This document shows positions 33,940 to 43,243 of a stretch of 64,000 bases of DNA, one piece after another. Location of the stretch: positions 237,437 through 301,436 of the forward strand of contig NZ_LMUR01000010.1 of the NCBI RefSeq assembly GCF_009765825.1. Reading direction: 5' to 3'. Made by a program: the position numbers and the translations under genes. Numbering within the stretch: position 1 is the first letter of the stretch; every line of letters starts with the position of its first letter. The DNA is from Granulicella sp. L60. GTDB taxonomy: Bacteria > Acidobacteriota > Terriglobia > Terriglobales > Acidobacteriaceae. A model generated the notes under the pieces. It was given only the letters and a program-made list of their open reading frames with translations, was not told the origin of the DNA and made no database searches.

Positions 33940-34162
33940 GATACGAACCGCAATGTAACGCTACCAAACGCACATATTTGTCCCGTTATTGGACTCCTAA
34001 TGGACCCTCGACCTTCGGCTACCGGTTTCAGGCCGCAGACTCATTAATTGATCCTTCGCTTGTCCGTTTTTTTGACTATCGCTCTTTTCAGCCTGACAAG
34101 GATGCCCCTTCCTAGTAAGCGGTTTAGCGGTGCTAATTGTCAGCTTGCTTGATAACCATCTG
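33940..34162. other. Non-coding stretch after the repeat
   Basis: No gene seen. The sequence has no coding character on either strand and separates the truncated PAS gene from the tetR gene; it is probably residue of whatever was inserted at the repeat. Confidence 0.4.
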
Positions 34163-34813
34163 TTACCAAGCCGCCATAGCAATCTCGACTACGTGCGTGA
34201 GTGTCTTTCGCGAAGCGCCATCTCTTGATTGGAGGGCGAGGCCGTGAAGGACTGTGGAGAAATACGTAGTCAGGGCTGCGACGGGAGCCGTCGTTGGAAC
34301 GTCACCATCACGTTGCCCTAGTTTTAGTCGATCCAGGATGGATTGCGATATCTGGCGACGTATGGACAAGAGGTGATCCTGCACAGTTTTACTCTCCACT
34401 GGGCAATTGGTAGCTCCCAAAATCAATAAGCAACCTCCAGGCGCGTCTGGCGCAGAAAACGCGCCCACGGCCGCGTGCAGCATCGCACCGATTGCTTCAC
34501 GAGCATTGGCGCCCGTTGTAAGGGCGGCCGTCGTACTGAATCCTGCCGTTTGGCGGTAAAGCTCGACTGCCTCTAGGAACAGCTGCTCTTTGCTCCCAAA
34601 CGCCGCATAAAGACTTGCCTGCGTAACTCCCAATTCTGCGCGGAGATCGGACATCGAGATGGCGTCGTAACCGCGCGACCAAAAGAGGCGCATCGCTTTC
34701 TCCAACGCCTTCCCTCGATCAAATTCACGGGGTCGACCTCGATCCCGTCTAAGACCATTTGCACTCTTTATAGATCGATTGGTCTTTATATTTGCCTTTT
34801 CACGATTTGCCAT
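34163..34813 (-). CDS. TetR-family transcriptional repressor
   Basis: 216 residues. A basic tail (about 1-27) precedes the TetR helix-turn-helix: GRPREFDRGKALEKAMRLFW, GYDAISMSDLRAELGVTQAS and LYAAFGSKEQLF. The C-terminal ligand domain is the type with GGCLLILGATNC near the middle, as in AefR-like regulators. Divergent from an epoxide-hydrolase-like gene. A palindromic operator lies between the two starts and a second, weaker one inside its own first codons, so it should repress both itself and the hydrolase. The ligand is presumably a hydrolase substrate (inference). Confidence 0.92.
   Translation of the reverse strand: MANREKANIKTNRSIKSANGLRRDRGRPREFDRGKALEKAMRLFWSRGYDAISMSDLRAELGVTQASLYAAFGSKEQLFLEAVELYRQTAGFSTTAALTTGANAREAIGAMLHAAVGAFSAPDAPGGCLLILGATNCPVESKTVQDHLLSIRRQISQSILDRLKLGQRDGDVPTTAPVAALTTYFSTVLHGLALQSRDGASRKTLTHVVEIAMAAW
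34767..34790. promoter_or_regulatory. Weaker TetR operator-like palindrome inside the tetR 5' end
   Basis: Starts TTTATAGATCGATTGG and ends GGTCTTTATA; the arms pair at 8 of 12 positions and resemble the better site at 34821 (TTTATAGA, AGACC). Lies about 8-15 codons into tetR. Confidence 0.4.
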
Positions 34814-34820
34814 GTATGTA

Positions 34821-34844
34821 TTTATAGACCAGTTGATCTGTAAA
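34821..34844. promoter_or_regulatory. Candidate TetR operator between tetR and hydrolase
   Basis: Left arm TTTATAGACCA, centre GT, right arm TGATCTGTAAA; the arms are complementary at 9 of 11 positions. It starts 8 bases before the tetR ATG (reading outward) and ends 44 bases before the hydrolase ATG, the standard position for a divergent TetR operator. Confidence 0.65.
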
Positions 34845-34887
34845 TGGAAGCGCTGGCCAATTCACTACCTCAAATCAGGAGTTAACC

Positions 34888-35763
34888 ATGAGCCTCAGCG
34901 ACCGCAGTACCAGTCCGATATCGTTTCCGCCAACCTTCGAGACCCACGAGATCGAAACAAACGGCGTAACAATTCATACGCGTGTAGGAGGTAAAGGACC
35001 GGCAGTAGTTATGTTGCACGGTTTTGGCACAACCGGAGACATGTGGATTCCAATGGCTTCCATACTTGCAACCAACCACACCGTCATCGTGCCGGATTTG
35101 CGTGGACTTGGACTTTCTTCCAAAGCGCCTGGAGGGTACGACAAGAAAACACAAAGCGAAGACGTGGCAGGCGTGATGGATGCGTTAGGTGTGTCCAGCG
35201 CGGATTTTGTGACGCACGACATCGGAAATATGGTTGGCTACGCTGTTGCTGCCACGTCCCCGGAACGTGTGACCCGCTTCGTTCCCATCGACGCCCCTCT
35301 TCCCGGAGTAGGTCCATGGGAACAGATTGTGCAGGACCCCCGCATGTGGCAATTCGGTTTTGGTGGCCCTGACATGGAACGACTCGTCGCTGGTCGAGAA
35401 CGCATCTATCTCGACCGTTTTTGGAATGAGTTCTCCCTCTATCCCGAGCGATTCGATGAAGCGAAACGCCGGCACTATGCCGCACTTTATGCGATGCCCG
35501 GTGCAATTCGCGCAGGCTTCGCCCAGTTCGCAGCTTTCGGACAGGACGCGCTTGATAGCAAGACGTATCTCGCCAAGGGCAAGCTCTCCATGCCTGTTCT
35601 CGCGATCGGTGGCGAAGCAGCATTCGGAACGATGATGGCGACAGTGATGCGTGTGGCTGCCGCGGATGTGCAGGAGGCTATCGTCCCAGACTCTGGTCAT
35701 TGGATTATGGAGGAGAATGCAGTCGCGACCATCAAACTCGTCACTGACTTTCTGAAATCGTGA
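34888..35763 (+). CDS. Alpha/beta hydrolase, epoxide hydrolase type, TetR-controlled
   Basis: 291 residues. VMLHGFGTTGDMW gives the oxyanion hole; the nucleophile elbow is T-H-D-I-G-N, with Asp as nucleophile, as in Cif-type epoxide hydrolases and fluoroacetate dehalogenases. The segment WNEFSLYPERFDE lies in the cap; the catalytic His is in PDSGHWIMEEN. No signal peptide. Divergently paired with a tetR gene across a palindromic site, which suggests induction by a substrate-like ligand. Epoxide versus C-halogen specificity cannot be decided from sequence. Confidence 0.88.
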   Translation: MSLSDRSTSPISFPPTFETHEIETNGVTIHTRVGGKGPAVVMLHGFGTTGDMWIPMASILATNHTVIVPDLRGLGLSSKAPGGYDKKTQSEDVAGVMDALGVSSADFVTHDIGNMVGYAVAATSPERVTRFVPIDAPLPGVGPWEQIVQDPRMWQFGFGGPDMERLVAGRERIYLDRFWNEFSLYPERFDEAKRRHYAALYAMPGAIRAGFAQFAAFGQDALDSKTYLAKGKLSMPVLAIGGEAAFGTMMATVMRVAAADVQEAIVPDSGHWIMEENAVATIKLVTDFLKS

Positions 35764-36082
35764 ACTTGCGCCCATTCCGCGTCATGAGTTACTGCGGGCG
35801 TCGAGGTGGTGAAGAGCCAGGTAGGAGCTGGACTGCTGGCCGTGAGTTAGTTCACTAGCCGGACGGACGCGTGCTACTGGTTCCGTAGAAATCGGCATCG
35901 ACTTATGGGGCGAAATCCTGAACGACAGACCTCTGATCAGCCACGGTCGAGGTCTGATCAACCTGCTGAACAAACTACTCACTTGAAAAGACATGCCTAT
36001 AGCCCCGGAAACCTGCGGGTGCGGAAAGGTGCTGAATCCCCATTTGCTCGATTCATTGGGTAGACGTAGTCTAATCACAGCA
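35764..36082. other. Non-coding stretch upstream of the copper operon
   Basis: About 320 bases. A short frame at about 35870-35983 (ending LWGEILNDRPLISHGRGLIN then LLNKLLT) looks protein-like but has no start or partner and is not recognised; possibly a gene remnant. No terminator or operator stands out. Confidence 0.35.
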
Positions 36083-36457
36083 ATGCGTATTTTCCGCCAA
36101 TTCGGTGTGTTGGTCCTGCTGCTGGTGTCGTGCCTGGCTCCGGCGATGGCCTGCATGGTTTCCAGCACGGAGATGAGCACCGAAGAACGTGCCTGCTGCC
36201 GCATGATGAAGAACCAGTGCGGGCAGATGGACAATATGCCCGCGTCGCATGGCTGCTGCCAGAAGACTCCCCCGAGTGTTCACGATAACGCGCTCGATAC
36301 GAAGGCGGCGACCTTACATCCGATTGTGGCCCCTGTAATCTGGTTGGCTGCTTTTGAGATGGTGAATAGGCCCGTAACCGTCATTGGATGGGTCGAACCT
36401 CCCGACTACTCTCCTCCGAAGTCGCCGCATTCGACCATTTCCATCTTAAGAATCTAG
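36083..36457 (+). CDS. Secreted Cys/Met-rich protein, copper-operon accessory
   Basis: 124 residues. Signal peptide (FGVLVLLLVSCLAPAMA), then a dense run of potential metal ligands: Cys-Cys, Met-Met, Cys, Met, His and Cys-Cys within about 35 residues (ACCRMMKNQCGQMDNMPASH, GCC). A hydrophobic segment (IVAPVIWLAAFEMV) follows. Lies 97 bases before cusC and is therefore probably cotranscribed; a periplasmic metal-binding role is inferred from composition. The ATG at 36083 is chosen because it starts the signal peptide. Confidence 0.65.
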   Translation: MRIFRQFGVLVLLLVSCLAPAMACMVSSTEMSTEERACCRMMKNQCGQMDNMPASHGCCQKTPPSVHDNALDTKAATLHPIVAPVIWLAAFEMVNRPVTVIGWVEPPDYSPPKSPHSTISILRI

Positions 36458-36554
36458 TCGGTTCCTCTCTCGCACTCTACTTTGCCGAGCGCGCACGCCT
36501 GTCTGTGTGTGTTCGGCAAATGCCTTGAACTGCATTTGAGATTGGAGTTTCCGT

Positions 36555-37814
36555 ATGAACGTGGTCTCTTTGACCGCCACGCTCGTATTGGTCACCGCAT
36601 TTTCTGCCTTTGGGCAGACGCCGGTGACGAGTACGCCTACGCCCCTGTCCCAGCTTCTAGCTGAGGCCGGAGCAAACAACCCACAAATCTCCGCGGCCGA
36701 TCACGGCGTGCGAGCCGCCCGGCAAATGGCGCCTCAGGTGGCTACGTTGCCGGACCCGAAGTTTACCTACCAGCAATTGAGTGTGGGCAGTCCGAAGCCG
36801 TTTGCCGGATACACCAACAGCGATTTTGCGTACATCGGTGTCGGAGCATCGCAGGAATTACCGTATCCAGGAAAGTTGCGGGCGCGGAGGGCAGTAGCCG
36901 AGCGCGACGCCGACACGAAACAAGCTGAAGTAGAAGTAACGAAGACCAGCATCGCCGATGCGGTAAAAGCTGACTATCTCCAGTTGGCCTATCTGCAACA
37001 GACACTCGGCATCCTGCGGCAAAACGAAGCTGTTCTTGACCAGCTTATTCAGGATGCCACCGCACACTATCAGGTCGGCCAGGGGATGCAGCAGGATGTT
37101 CTGCAGGCACAGGTAAATCGGACGAAGATCGTGAAAGAGATCACGATGCACCATAAGCTTATGGGGCAGACACAGGCACATCTCAAAGGCCTGCTCAGTC
37201 GTGACCAGGGATCGCCGGACATTGTTACGGAAGACGTGATCGAAACTCCGATCAAACACACCTCCGATGAATTGCTTGCGATGGTCCGGCAAAACAATCC
37301 CCAGATCCAGGTCGATGCAAGCTCCATTCGGAAGCAGGACGCGCAGGTGGCGTCTGCCAAACGCGAGGGGAAGCCGGACTTTGAAGTTGGCTATGTCTAC
37401 CAGAATACCGACCGTAAGTATCGGGACTACTACATGCTCACCTTCGATGTGCGCTTCCCTCGCAAGGGGCGGGTGAACGCGGAGATCGCAGAAGCCACGG
37501 AGAAGCGCTCAGAATCGCAACAAACTTTGAATGCCCATCTGCAACAGCAACTCGCAGAGGTACAGGAGGGGTATGTCAAAGCTGCGAGCGATGAGGAGCT
37601 ACTGAAGGAATATCGGGATGGCCTTATCCCACAATCCGACGCCGCCTATCGTGCGACATTGAGCGCCTATGCGTCGAATCGCGAGCCGTTTATTCATATC
37701 CTCTCGTACTTCACCGACCTTTTGAGTCTGAAGCTCGAATACGCGCAGACACTTGTGGATCATGAAGCTGCTTTGGCCCACCTCGAAACTCTGACAGGAG
37801 CGACATTGCGATGA
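36555..37814 (+). CDS. Outer-membrane factor of Cu/Ag efflux (TolC/CusC family)
   Basis: 419 residues with a signal peptide (VVSLTATLVLVTAFSAFG). The family's two-repeat structure is visible: LLAEAGANNPQISAADHGVR and AARQMAPQVATLPDP at the N-terminus, and a second NNPQIQVDASSIRKQDAQVA repeat near 245. Long coiled-coil helices (AEVEVTKTSIADAVKADYLQ) form the periplasmic tunnel. Its stop overlaps the start of the adaptor gene by four bases (ATGA). Exports Cu(I)/Ag(I) delivered by the RND pump downstream. Confidence 0.9.
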   Translation: MNVVSLTATLVLVTAFSAFGQTPVTSTPTPLSQLLAEAGANNPQISAADHGVRAARQMAPQVATLPDPKFTYQQLSVGSPKPFAGYTNSDFAYIGVGASQELPYPGKLRARRAVAERDADTKQAEVEVTKTSIADAVKADYLQLAYLQQTLGILRQNEAVLDQLIQDATAHYQVGQGMQQDVLQAQVNRTKIVKEITMHHKLMGQTQAHLKGLLSRDQGSPDIVTEDVIETPIKHTSDELLAMVRQNNPQIQVDASSIRKQDAQVASAKREGKPDFEVGYVYQNTDRKYRDYYMLTFDVRFPRKGRVNAEIAEATEKRSESQQTLNAHLQQQLAEVQEGYVKAASDEELLKEYRDGLIPQSDAAYRATLSAYASNREPFIHILSYFTDLLSLKLEYAQTLVDHEAALAHLETLTGATLR

Positions 37815-39409
37815 ACAAATATATCTTGAGGACCTCACTTGTTTGGATCATCGTCCTGGCAGCGATTGCAGGGATCCGGGCCTACCGCACTCATGCGAGC
37901 AAACAGCCAACTGCAATGAAGACGGCGATGTCCGGGGAGATGCAGCCTGTTGCCTCTGGCCCGCCTGCTACTGCGGATGAGCCAAAGCCGTCCATGCCGG
38001 ATATGCCAGATATGAAGATGGATGCTCCGCTCGTTCCCATACAGCTCACGCCTGAACGAATGCAGAGCATCGGCGTCCAGACTGGCACAGTCGAATACAA
38101 ACAACTAAGCGACGATATACGCGCGACCGGCACGGTGGACATCAATGAACGTCTTCTGTCTTACGTGCAGGTGCGCTTTCCTGGCTACATCCGCAAGGTG
38201 TTCGCCAACGCCACCTATCAATACGTGAGAAAAGGCGAGCCGCTTTTCACGATCTACAGTCCCGACCTCGTGGCTACTCAGCAGGAATATCTACTGGCAC
38301 GGCAGAACCAGAAGACTTTGGGCGCCAGCACCGTAGACGGAGTTGCTGCCGGAGCCGAGACGTTGTCAGTCGCAGCAGAACAGCGTTTGGAGCAATGGGA
38401 AGTTCCGCAAAGTGAAATTGCCAAGCTCAAGGTGACAGGCAAACCTGTTACCGACCTCACCATCAACTCGCCGGTTGAGGGATACATTACCGAACGAAAT
38501 GCTCTGCCCAATATGTATGCCGAGCCCTCGACCAAACTTTACACCGTTGCCGATCTGTCGCATGTGTGGGTCTACGCCCAGGTCCTCCAGGACGACATAG
38601 GCCGCATAAAACCTGGCGATACCGCCCAGATTACTGTCGATTCGTATCCGGGCCGCAACTTCTCAAGCCAGATCGAAGAGATCCTGCCACAGGTGGATAT
38701 GGCGACGCGCACGGTTCGTGTGCGGCTGGCAATGGCGAATCCGGGACTCAAACTGAAGCCGGGCATGTTTGTGAATGTCGATCTGAAGACCAGCCTGGGA
38801 CGCCAGCTCATTGTTCCTGCGTCGGCTGTCTTTCAATCGGGCACACGGCAACTGGTGTTCCTCAATTACGGTAACGGCAGTCTTGAGCCAAAAGAGATCA
38901 CAATTGGTCCCCGCGTTGGCGACGACTTTGTGGTTCTCAAGGGACTGAAGGCTCATGACTCGATCGTGACATCAGCCGGCTTCCTCATCGACTCGGAAAG
39001 TCAGCTACAGGCCGCAGCGGGTTCCTTCGTGCCACCTGCTCCGGGTGCCGGAGCGAGCTCTCCAACAGCGAATGCACCCGCTGCTTCACAGGCAAACATC
39101 GACTTCACCACCGATCCCAATCCGCCACAAAAAGGCAGCAACGTCTTTCGGGTGAAGCTCACAGGCGCAGATGGAAAGCCTGTTATAGGAGCTGACGTTA
39201 CGGTCACGTTCTATATGGCTGCTATGCCGGCGATGGGTATGTCAGCAACGAACATGAACACGAAGCTCCTCGATAAAGGCAACGGAGTGTACGAGGGAAG
39301 CGGTTCTCCAGGATCCGGCGGCACATATCAGACCACCATCTCCGCTCAGAAAAACGGTCAATCGATCGCAACCAGGCAATTGCGTGTGAACGTCACAGGA
39401 GGCATGTAA
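37811..39409 (+). CDS. cusB: RND periplasmic adaptor CusB with FixH/YtkA-like C-terminal domain
   Basis: 532 residues. N-terminal signal anchor (ILRTSLVWIIVLAAIAGIRA), then a His-free Met-rich segment (MPDMPDMKMD) that may bind Cu(I). The adaptor body shows VQTGTVEYKQLSDDIRATG, the RFPGYIRKVFANATYQYVRK hairpin and a membrane-proximal barrel. After a low-complexity linker (about 410-440) comes an extra domain of about 90 residues (FRVKLTGADGKPVIGADVTV, MAAMPAMGMSAT) resembling FixH/YtkA-like domains. Four-base overlap with cusC and one-base overlap with cusA. Confidence 0.9.
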   Translation: MNKYILRTSLVWIIVLAAIAGIRAYRTHASKQPTAMKTAMSGEMQPVASGPPATADEPKPSMPDMPDMKMDAPLVPIQLTPERMQSIGVQTGTVEYKQLSDDIRATGTVDINERLLSYVQVRFPGYIRKVFANATYQYVRKGEPLFTIYSPDLVATQQEYLLARQNQKTLGASTVDGVAAGAETLSVAAEQRLEQWEVPQSEIAKLKVTGKPVTDLTINSPVEGYITERNALPNMYAEPSTKLYTVADLSHVWVYAQVLQDDIGRIKPGDTAQITVDSYPGRNFSSQIEEILPQVDMATRTVRVRLAMANPGLKLKPGMFVNVDLKTSLGRQLIVPASAVFQSGTRQLVFLNYGNGSLEPKEITIGPRVGDDFVVLKGLKAHDSIVTSAGFLIDSESQLQAAAGSFVPPAPGAGASSPTANAPAASQANIDFTTDPNPPQKGSNVFRVKLTGADGKPVIGADVTVTFYMAAMPAMGMSATNMNTKLLDKGNGVYEGSGSPGSGGTYQTTISAQKNGQSIATRQLRVNVTGGM

Positions 39410-42400
39410 TGCTTTCAAGGATTATTGATGTTTGCGCTCGGAATCGCTTCATCGTCTTCACCGGTGTGTTGCTGCTCACACTTGCTGGAATCTGGTCGTT
39501 GCAGCATGTGCCGCTGGACGCACTACCGGACATCTCGGACGTGCAGGTAATCGTTCATACAGGTTGGGCGGGCGAGCCGCCCGATGTGATCGAAGACCAG
39601 GTGACTTATCCAATCGTTACCAGCCTTCTGGCTGCCCCGCATGTCAAGGCGGTCCGAGCGCAGACCATGTTGGGCGACTCCTACGTCTATGTAGTTTTTG
39701 AAGACGGTACCGACCTCTACTGGGCACGCTCGCGTGTCATCGAATATCTGCAGCAGATCAGCGGACGGTTGCCGGAGAACGTGCATCCTTCGATCGGCCC
39801 CGATGCGACAGGCGCAGGCTGGGTCTACGAGTATGCCATCGTCGATAAGAGCGGTAAACACAGTCTCGCCGACCTGCGTAGTTTGCAAGACTGGCACTTA
39901 CGGTATGCGTTAGAGACCGTGCCCGGAGTTGCGGAGGTCGCCAGCATCGGCGGCTTCGTTAAGCAGTATCAGGTGCAGCTCGATCCCAACAAATTGCTTG
40001 CCTATGGCGTCCCTCTTTCTACCGTCATCGACAAAGTGAAGATGAGCACGAATGAGGTCGGCGGCCGCGTTCTTAACCTGAGTGGCGCAGACTATATGAT
40101 CCGTGGTCTCGGCTATCTGCGTTCGCTGGACGATCTCGCCACCGTTGCCGTAGGCAGCAAAAATGGGACACCCATTCTGATCCGCGATCTGGGGACGGTG
40201 AGCTTTGGCCCGGATATTCGCGAAGGGGTTGCAGAGTGGCATGGAGATGGGGAAACTGTCGGCGGGATCATCGTCATGCGCCAGGGCATGAACGCTCTGA
40301 ACGTCATCAACGGAGTCAAGCAGAAGCTGCGTGAGATAGCGCCGTCTCTACCACCTGGCGTTCAGATCATGACGGGCTACGATCGTTCTGATTTAATCGA
40401 TGCATCGATCAAGACATTGCAGCGCGATCTTCTCGAAGAAGCCGTCATCGTCAGTCTGGTCATCATCATCTTCCTGTTTCATTTTCGGTCCGCGCTCATC
40501 GCAATTGTCGCGTTGCCCATTGCGGTGCTGATGTCTTTCATCCCGATGTACTGGCTGGGCGTGAGCTCGAACATCATGTCGCTGGGCGGCATCGCGTTGG
40601 CCGTTGGTGTGCTCGTCGATGCCTCCATTGTGATGGTCGAAAATGGCTATCGTCATCTTTCGGAACGGCAGGAAAACGAAGCAAACCCGGTATCAGAGCC
40701 CGAGCGGCAAAGCATTCTTATCAACTCGGCCAAGCAGGTTGGTCCGGCACTCTTCTTTTCGCTGATCATCATCGTTGTCTCCTTCATGCCGGTCTTCCTG
40801 CTCGAAGCGCAGGAAGGGCGCATGTTCCGCCCGCTGGCATGGACCAAGACACTGGCGGTAGGCTCCTCCTCCATCCTCGCCATCACCCTCGTGCCTGTCC
40901 TGATGGTGATGCTGATTCGAGGGCGGCTCAAGCCGGAGAATGCGAATCCAATCTCCCGTGTCACGCAGGCGGTTTACCTGCCTATCCTCAAATTCTGCTT
41001 GCACCATCGTTGGCTCACCATCGGGGTCAACCTGATCTTTCTGCTGGTCACATTTCCGCTGGCAACCCGTTTGGGCAGCCAGTTCATGCCGGCACTATTT
41101 GAAGGTTCCACTCTCTATATGCCGACAGCTCTTCCCGGCATCTCCATCGAGCAAGCGAAGGTGCTCCTGCAACAACAGGATCGTGTCCTTCGCAGTTTTC
41201 CGGAAGTTGCCAGCGTATTCGGCGCTGTCGGTCGCTCGGACAGTGCAACCGACAACGCGCCGCTGGATATGTATGACACGACGCTCATGCTCAAGCCGCG
41301 GGAACAATGGCCCACAGGGATCACCTACGAAAAGCTCATTCAGCAGATGGATGAGAAGCTCCAGATTCCGGGGCTATCGAATACCTGGACAAGTCCGGTC
41401 GAAAACCGACTGGATATGGAACTGACCGGCATCAAGACGCCTTTGGGCATGAAGGTGCAGGGGCCGAATGTGGACGGCATTCAGCAGTTGGCTTCTCAGC
41501 TTCAGACGGTGCTCTCTGGGCTTCCGCAGGTGCGATCCGTCTTTGCCGAGAAGGTCGCGCAGGGCTTCTACGTTAATGTCGAGGTCAAGCGAGAGGAGGC
41601 TGCCCGCTATGGTCTTACGATCGCGGATGTTCAGACGGCGGTGTCGTCGGGCATCGGCGGACAGAACATCGCGGAGAATATCGAAGGTCGCGAACGCTAT
41701 CCCATCAATGTCCGCTACCAGAGAGATTTTCGCGACAATGTCGACAAGATGCGTGGGGTGCTCATCGGCACGCCTTCGGGAGCGCAGATTCCGCTCGGTC
41801 AGGTAGCGAAGATCTCCTTCACGCATGGCCCTGCCATGATCCGGGATGAAGACGGCGCGCTGACCGGATACATCTACATCGATCTCAAGAACTCCGATTA
41901 CGGCGGCTTCGTTGCACAGGCGAACAAACTGATTCACGACAAACTCGCCTTGCCAGCCAATTACACCTTCCAATGGTCGGGAGAATATGAGCTTGAATTG
42001 CGAGCTAAGCAAAGACTGCAACTGATTCTGCCGGTCGTCTTCTTTGTGATCTTCCTGTTGCTGTACCTGGTCTTTCACTCGGTTGCCGAAGCGCTCGTTC
42101 TCATCTTTCCAACCATCTATGCGATGAGCGGAGGATTGCTCCTGCAATGGTTTCTCCACTACAACTTCAGCGTCGCCGTGGCCGTTGGTTACATTGCTCT
42201 CTTTGGAATCGCGGTAGAGACAGGTGTCGTCATGGTTGTTTATCTCCATGAAGCGCTCGAACACAAACTGGAAAGCGGAAAGCCGTTGACCAACGCTGAC
42301 GTGGAGGCCGCCGCCATTGAAGGCGCAGTTCATCGTCTGCGGCCAAAGCTGATGACCGTCTGCGCCGTGCTTGCCAGTCTCGTTCCGATACTCTGGGAAT

Positions 42401-42567
42401 CCGGCATAGGCTCCGACGTGATGAAGCCGATCGCTGCGCCCATTGTGGGTGGCATGGTTACCTCCACCATCCACGTCCTGATCCTGGTGCCTGTCTTCTT
42501 CGTGATGATGAAAGAACGAGCGTTACGGAAGGGACATCTGCAGCCCCGTACTTCAGAGAGCAGTTAG
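39409..42567 (+). CDS. cusA: Cu(I)/Ag(I) efflux RND pump CusA
   Basis: 1052 residues. Heavy-metal RND transporter: 12 transmembrane helices and two large periplasmic loops. The HME-RND signature FEDGTDLYWARSRV and GAGWVYEYAIVD are present. The three methionines that relay Cu(I)/Ag(I) in E. coli CusA (573, 623, 672) are conserved here at 571 (LYMPTALPGIS), 621 (APLDMYDTT) and 670 (NRLDMELTG), which argues for monovalent rather than divalent (Czc) substrate. Shares one base with the cusB stop. Last gene of the operon, followed by a GC-rich hairpin. Confidence 0.95.
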   Translation: MLSRIIDVCARNRFIVFTGVLLLTLAGIWSLQHVPLDALPDISDVQVIVHTGWAGEPPDVIEDQVTYPIVTSLLAAPHVKAVRAQTMLGDSYVYVVFEDGTDLYWARSRVIEYLQQISGRLPENVHPSIGPDATGAGWVYEYAIVDKSGKHSLADLRSLQDWHLRYALETVPGVAEVASIGGFVKQYQVQLDPNKLLAYGVPLSTVIDKVKMSTNEVGGRVLNLSGADYMIRGLGYLRSLDDLATVAVGSKNGTPILIRDLGTVSFGPDIREGVAEWHGDGETVGGIIVMRQGMNALNVINGVKQKLREIAPSLPPGVQIMTGYDRSDLIDASIKTLQRDLLEEAVIVSLVIIIFLFHFRSALIAIVALPIAVLMSFIPMYWLGVSSNIMSLGGIALAVGVLVDASIVMVENGYRHLSERQENEANPVSEPERQSILINSAKQVGPALFFSLIIIVVSFMPVFLLEAQEGRMFRPLAWTKTLAVGSSSILAITLVPVLMVMLIRGRLKPENANPISRVTQAVYLPILKFCLHHRWLTIGVNLIFLLVTFPLATRLGSQFMPALFEGSTLYMPTALPGISIEQAKVLLQQQDRVLRSFPEVASVFGAVGRSDSATDNAPLDMYDTTLMLKPREQWPTGITYEKLIQQMDEKLQIPGLSNTWTSPVENRLDMELTGIKTPLGMKVQGPNVDGIQQLASQLQTVLSGLPQVRSVFAEKVAQGFYVNVEVKREEAARYGLTIADVQTAVSSGIGGQNIAENIEGRERYPINVRYQRDFRDNVDKMRGVLIGTPSGAQIPLGQVAKISFTHGPAMIRDEDGALTGYIYIDLKNSDYGGFVAQANKLIHDKLALPANYTFQWSGEYELELRAKQRLQLILPVVFFVIFLLLYLVFHSVAEALVLIFPTIYAMSGGLLLQWFLHYNFSVAVAVGYIALFGIAVETGVVMVVYLHEALEHKLESGKPLTNADVEAAAIEGAVHRLRPKLMTVCAVLASLVPILWESGIGSDVMKPIAAPIVGGMVTSTIHVLILVPVFFVMMKERALRKGHLQPRTSESS

Positions 42568-42571
42568 TAGA

Positions 42572-42604
42572 GGGGGGAGGCCCCTGAGGGGGCCCCTTCT
42601 CCCC
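42572..42604. terminator. GC-rich hairpin between convergent genes
   Basis: GGCCCC-TGAG-GGGGCC core (42579-42594) inside G-rich and C-rich flanks that extend pairing (GGGGGG with CCTTCTCCCC). It lies 5 bases after the cusA stop and before the convergent outer-membrane gene, so it can act in both directions; there is no T-run. Confidence 0.6.
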
Positions 42605-42638
42605 TCACACCGCTAAGCATTTCCATTGCCTCTGGAGA

Positions 42639-43187
42639 TCACGGGATGCCAATGAGCAGACCACCGCTCATGCCGATGGATTGCTGGTGACCTCTTGCAA
42701 AGCTGTAATCGTAAGCGGGCTCAAGATACCATCCGAAGCGGTGCTTTTTCTTAGGCCAGAACATAAAGTCTCCCGCCACCTCTCCAGCTATCGAGTTGCT
42801 CGCCTTTCCACTCTGGCTGAGGTGAATCCACTCGGGACCGACGCCCAGCATGAACTCGGCTGTCCGGGACAGGGCCCACGGTTTCTTGAAGAGCAGGTCG
42901 GTGTCCCACTCCGTCGAATTGCGGGTATAGAAAGGCGACACGCCCGCTTCAATTTCGAGCCAATTCTCTATGGGCGTAATCTCCGCTGCAAGGTTCGGCG
43001 CGAACGTCGCCGCGCCTCCGTTGAAGTTCCAGCTTGTGGAGGCGCCAAGCTCAAGAATGGCGACAGGGTCTTTATCCTCATCGGCCGCTTGTGGATGAGC
43101 TGACAATTTATCGGGGGAAGGCTGCCCAAGAGCGGGCAGAGACAGAAACAGGCACGCTCCAGCGAGCGTGAACGAGCGTATACGCAT
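42639..43187 (-). CDS. Outer-membrane beta-barrel-like protein
   Basis: 182 residues. Signal peptide (MRIRSFTLAGACLFLSLPAL then GQ), followed by alternating aromatic strands (STSWNFNGGAATFAPNLAAE, WLEIEAGVSPFYT, FMLGVGPEWIHLS, FGWYLEPAYDYSFARG). The ATG at 43187 starts the signal peptide; an upstream extension is not needed. It faces cusA and follows a Cys-rich gene on the same strand, suggesting a metal-linked envelope role, but no family is certain. Confidence 0.6.
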   Translation of the reverse strand: MRIRSFTLAGACLFLSLPALGQPSPDKLSAHPQAADEDKDPVAILELGASTSWNFNGGAATFAPNLAAEITPIENWLEIEAGVSPFYTRNSTEWDTDLLFKKPWALSRTAEFMLGVGPEWIHLSQSGKASNSIAGEVAGDFMFWPKKKHRFGWYLEPAYDYSFARGHQQSIGMSGGLLIGIP

Positions 43188-43243
43188 ATCAGGTCTCCAA
43201 AGTGACGTTGTGTGTTTCCGCGCCAAGGGGCGCAGCTGACAAG

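Noticed and set aside
35782..36234. 150-codon minus-strand frame
   Set aside because: Runs antisense over the start of the Cys-rich gene and has no family match or ribosome site.
41374..42474. 366-codon minus-strand frame inside cusA
   Set aside because: Mirror of a high-GC coding frame; the plus-strand cusA is unambiguous.
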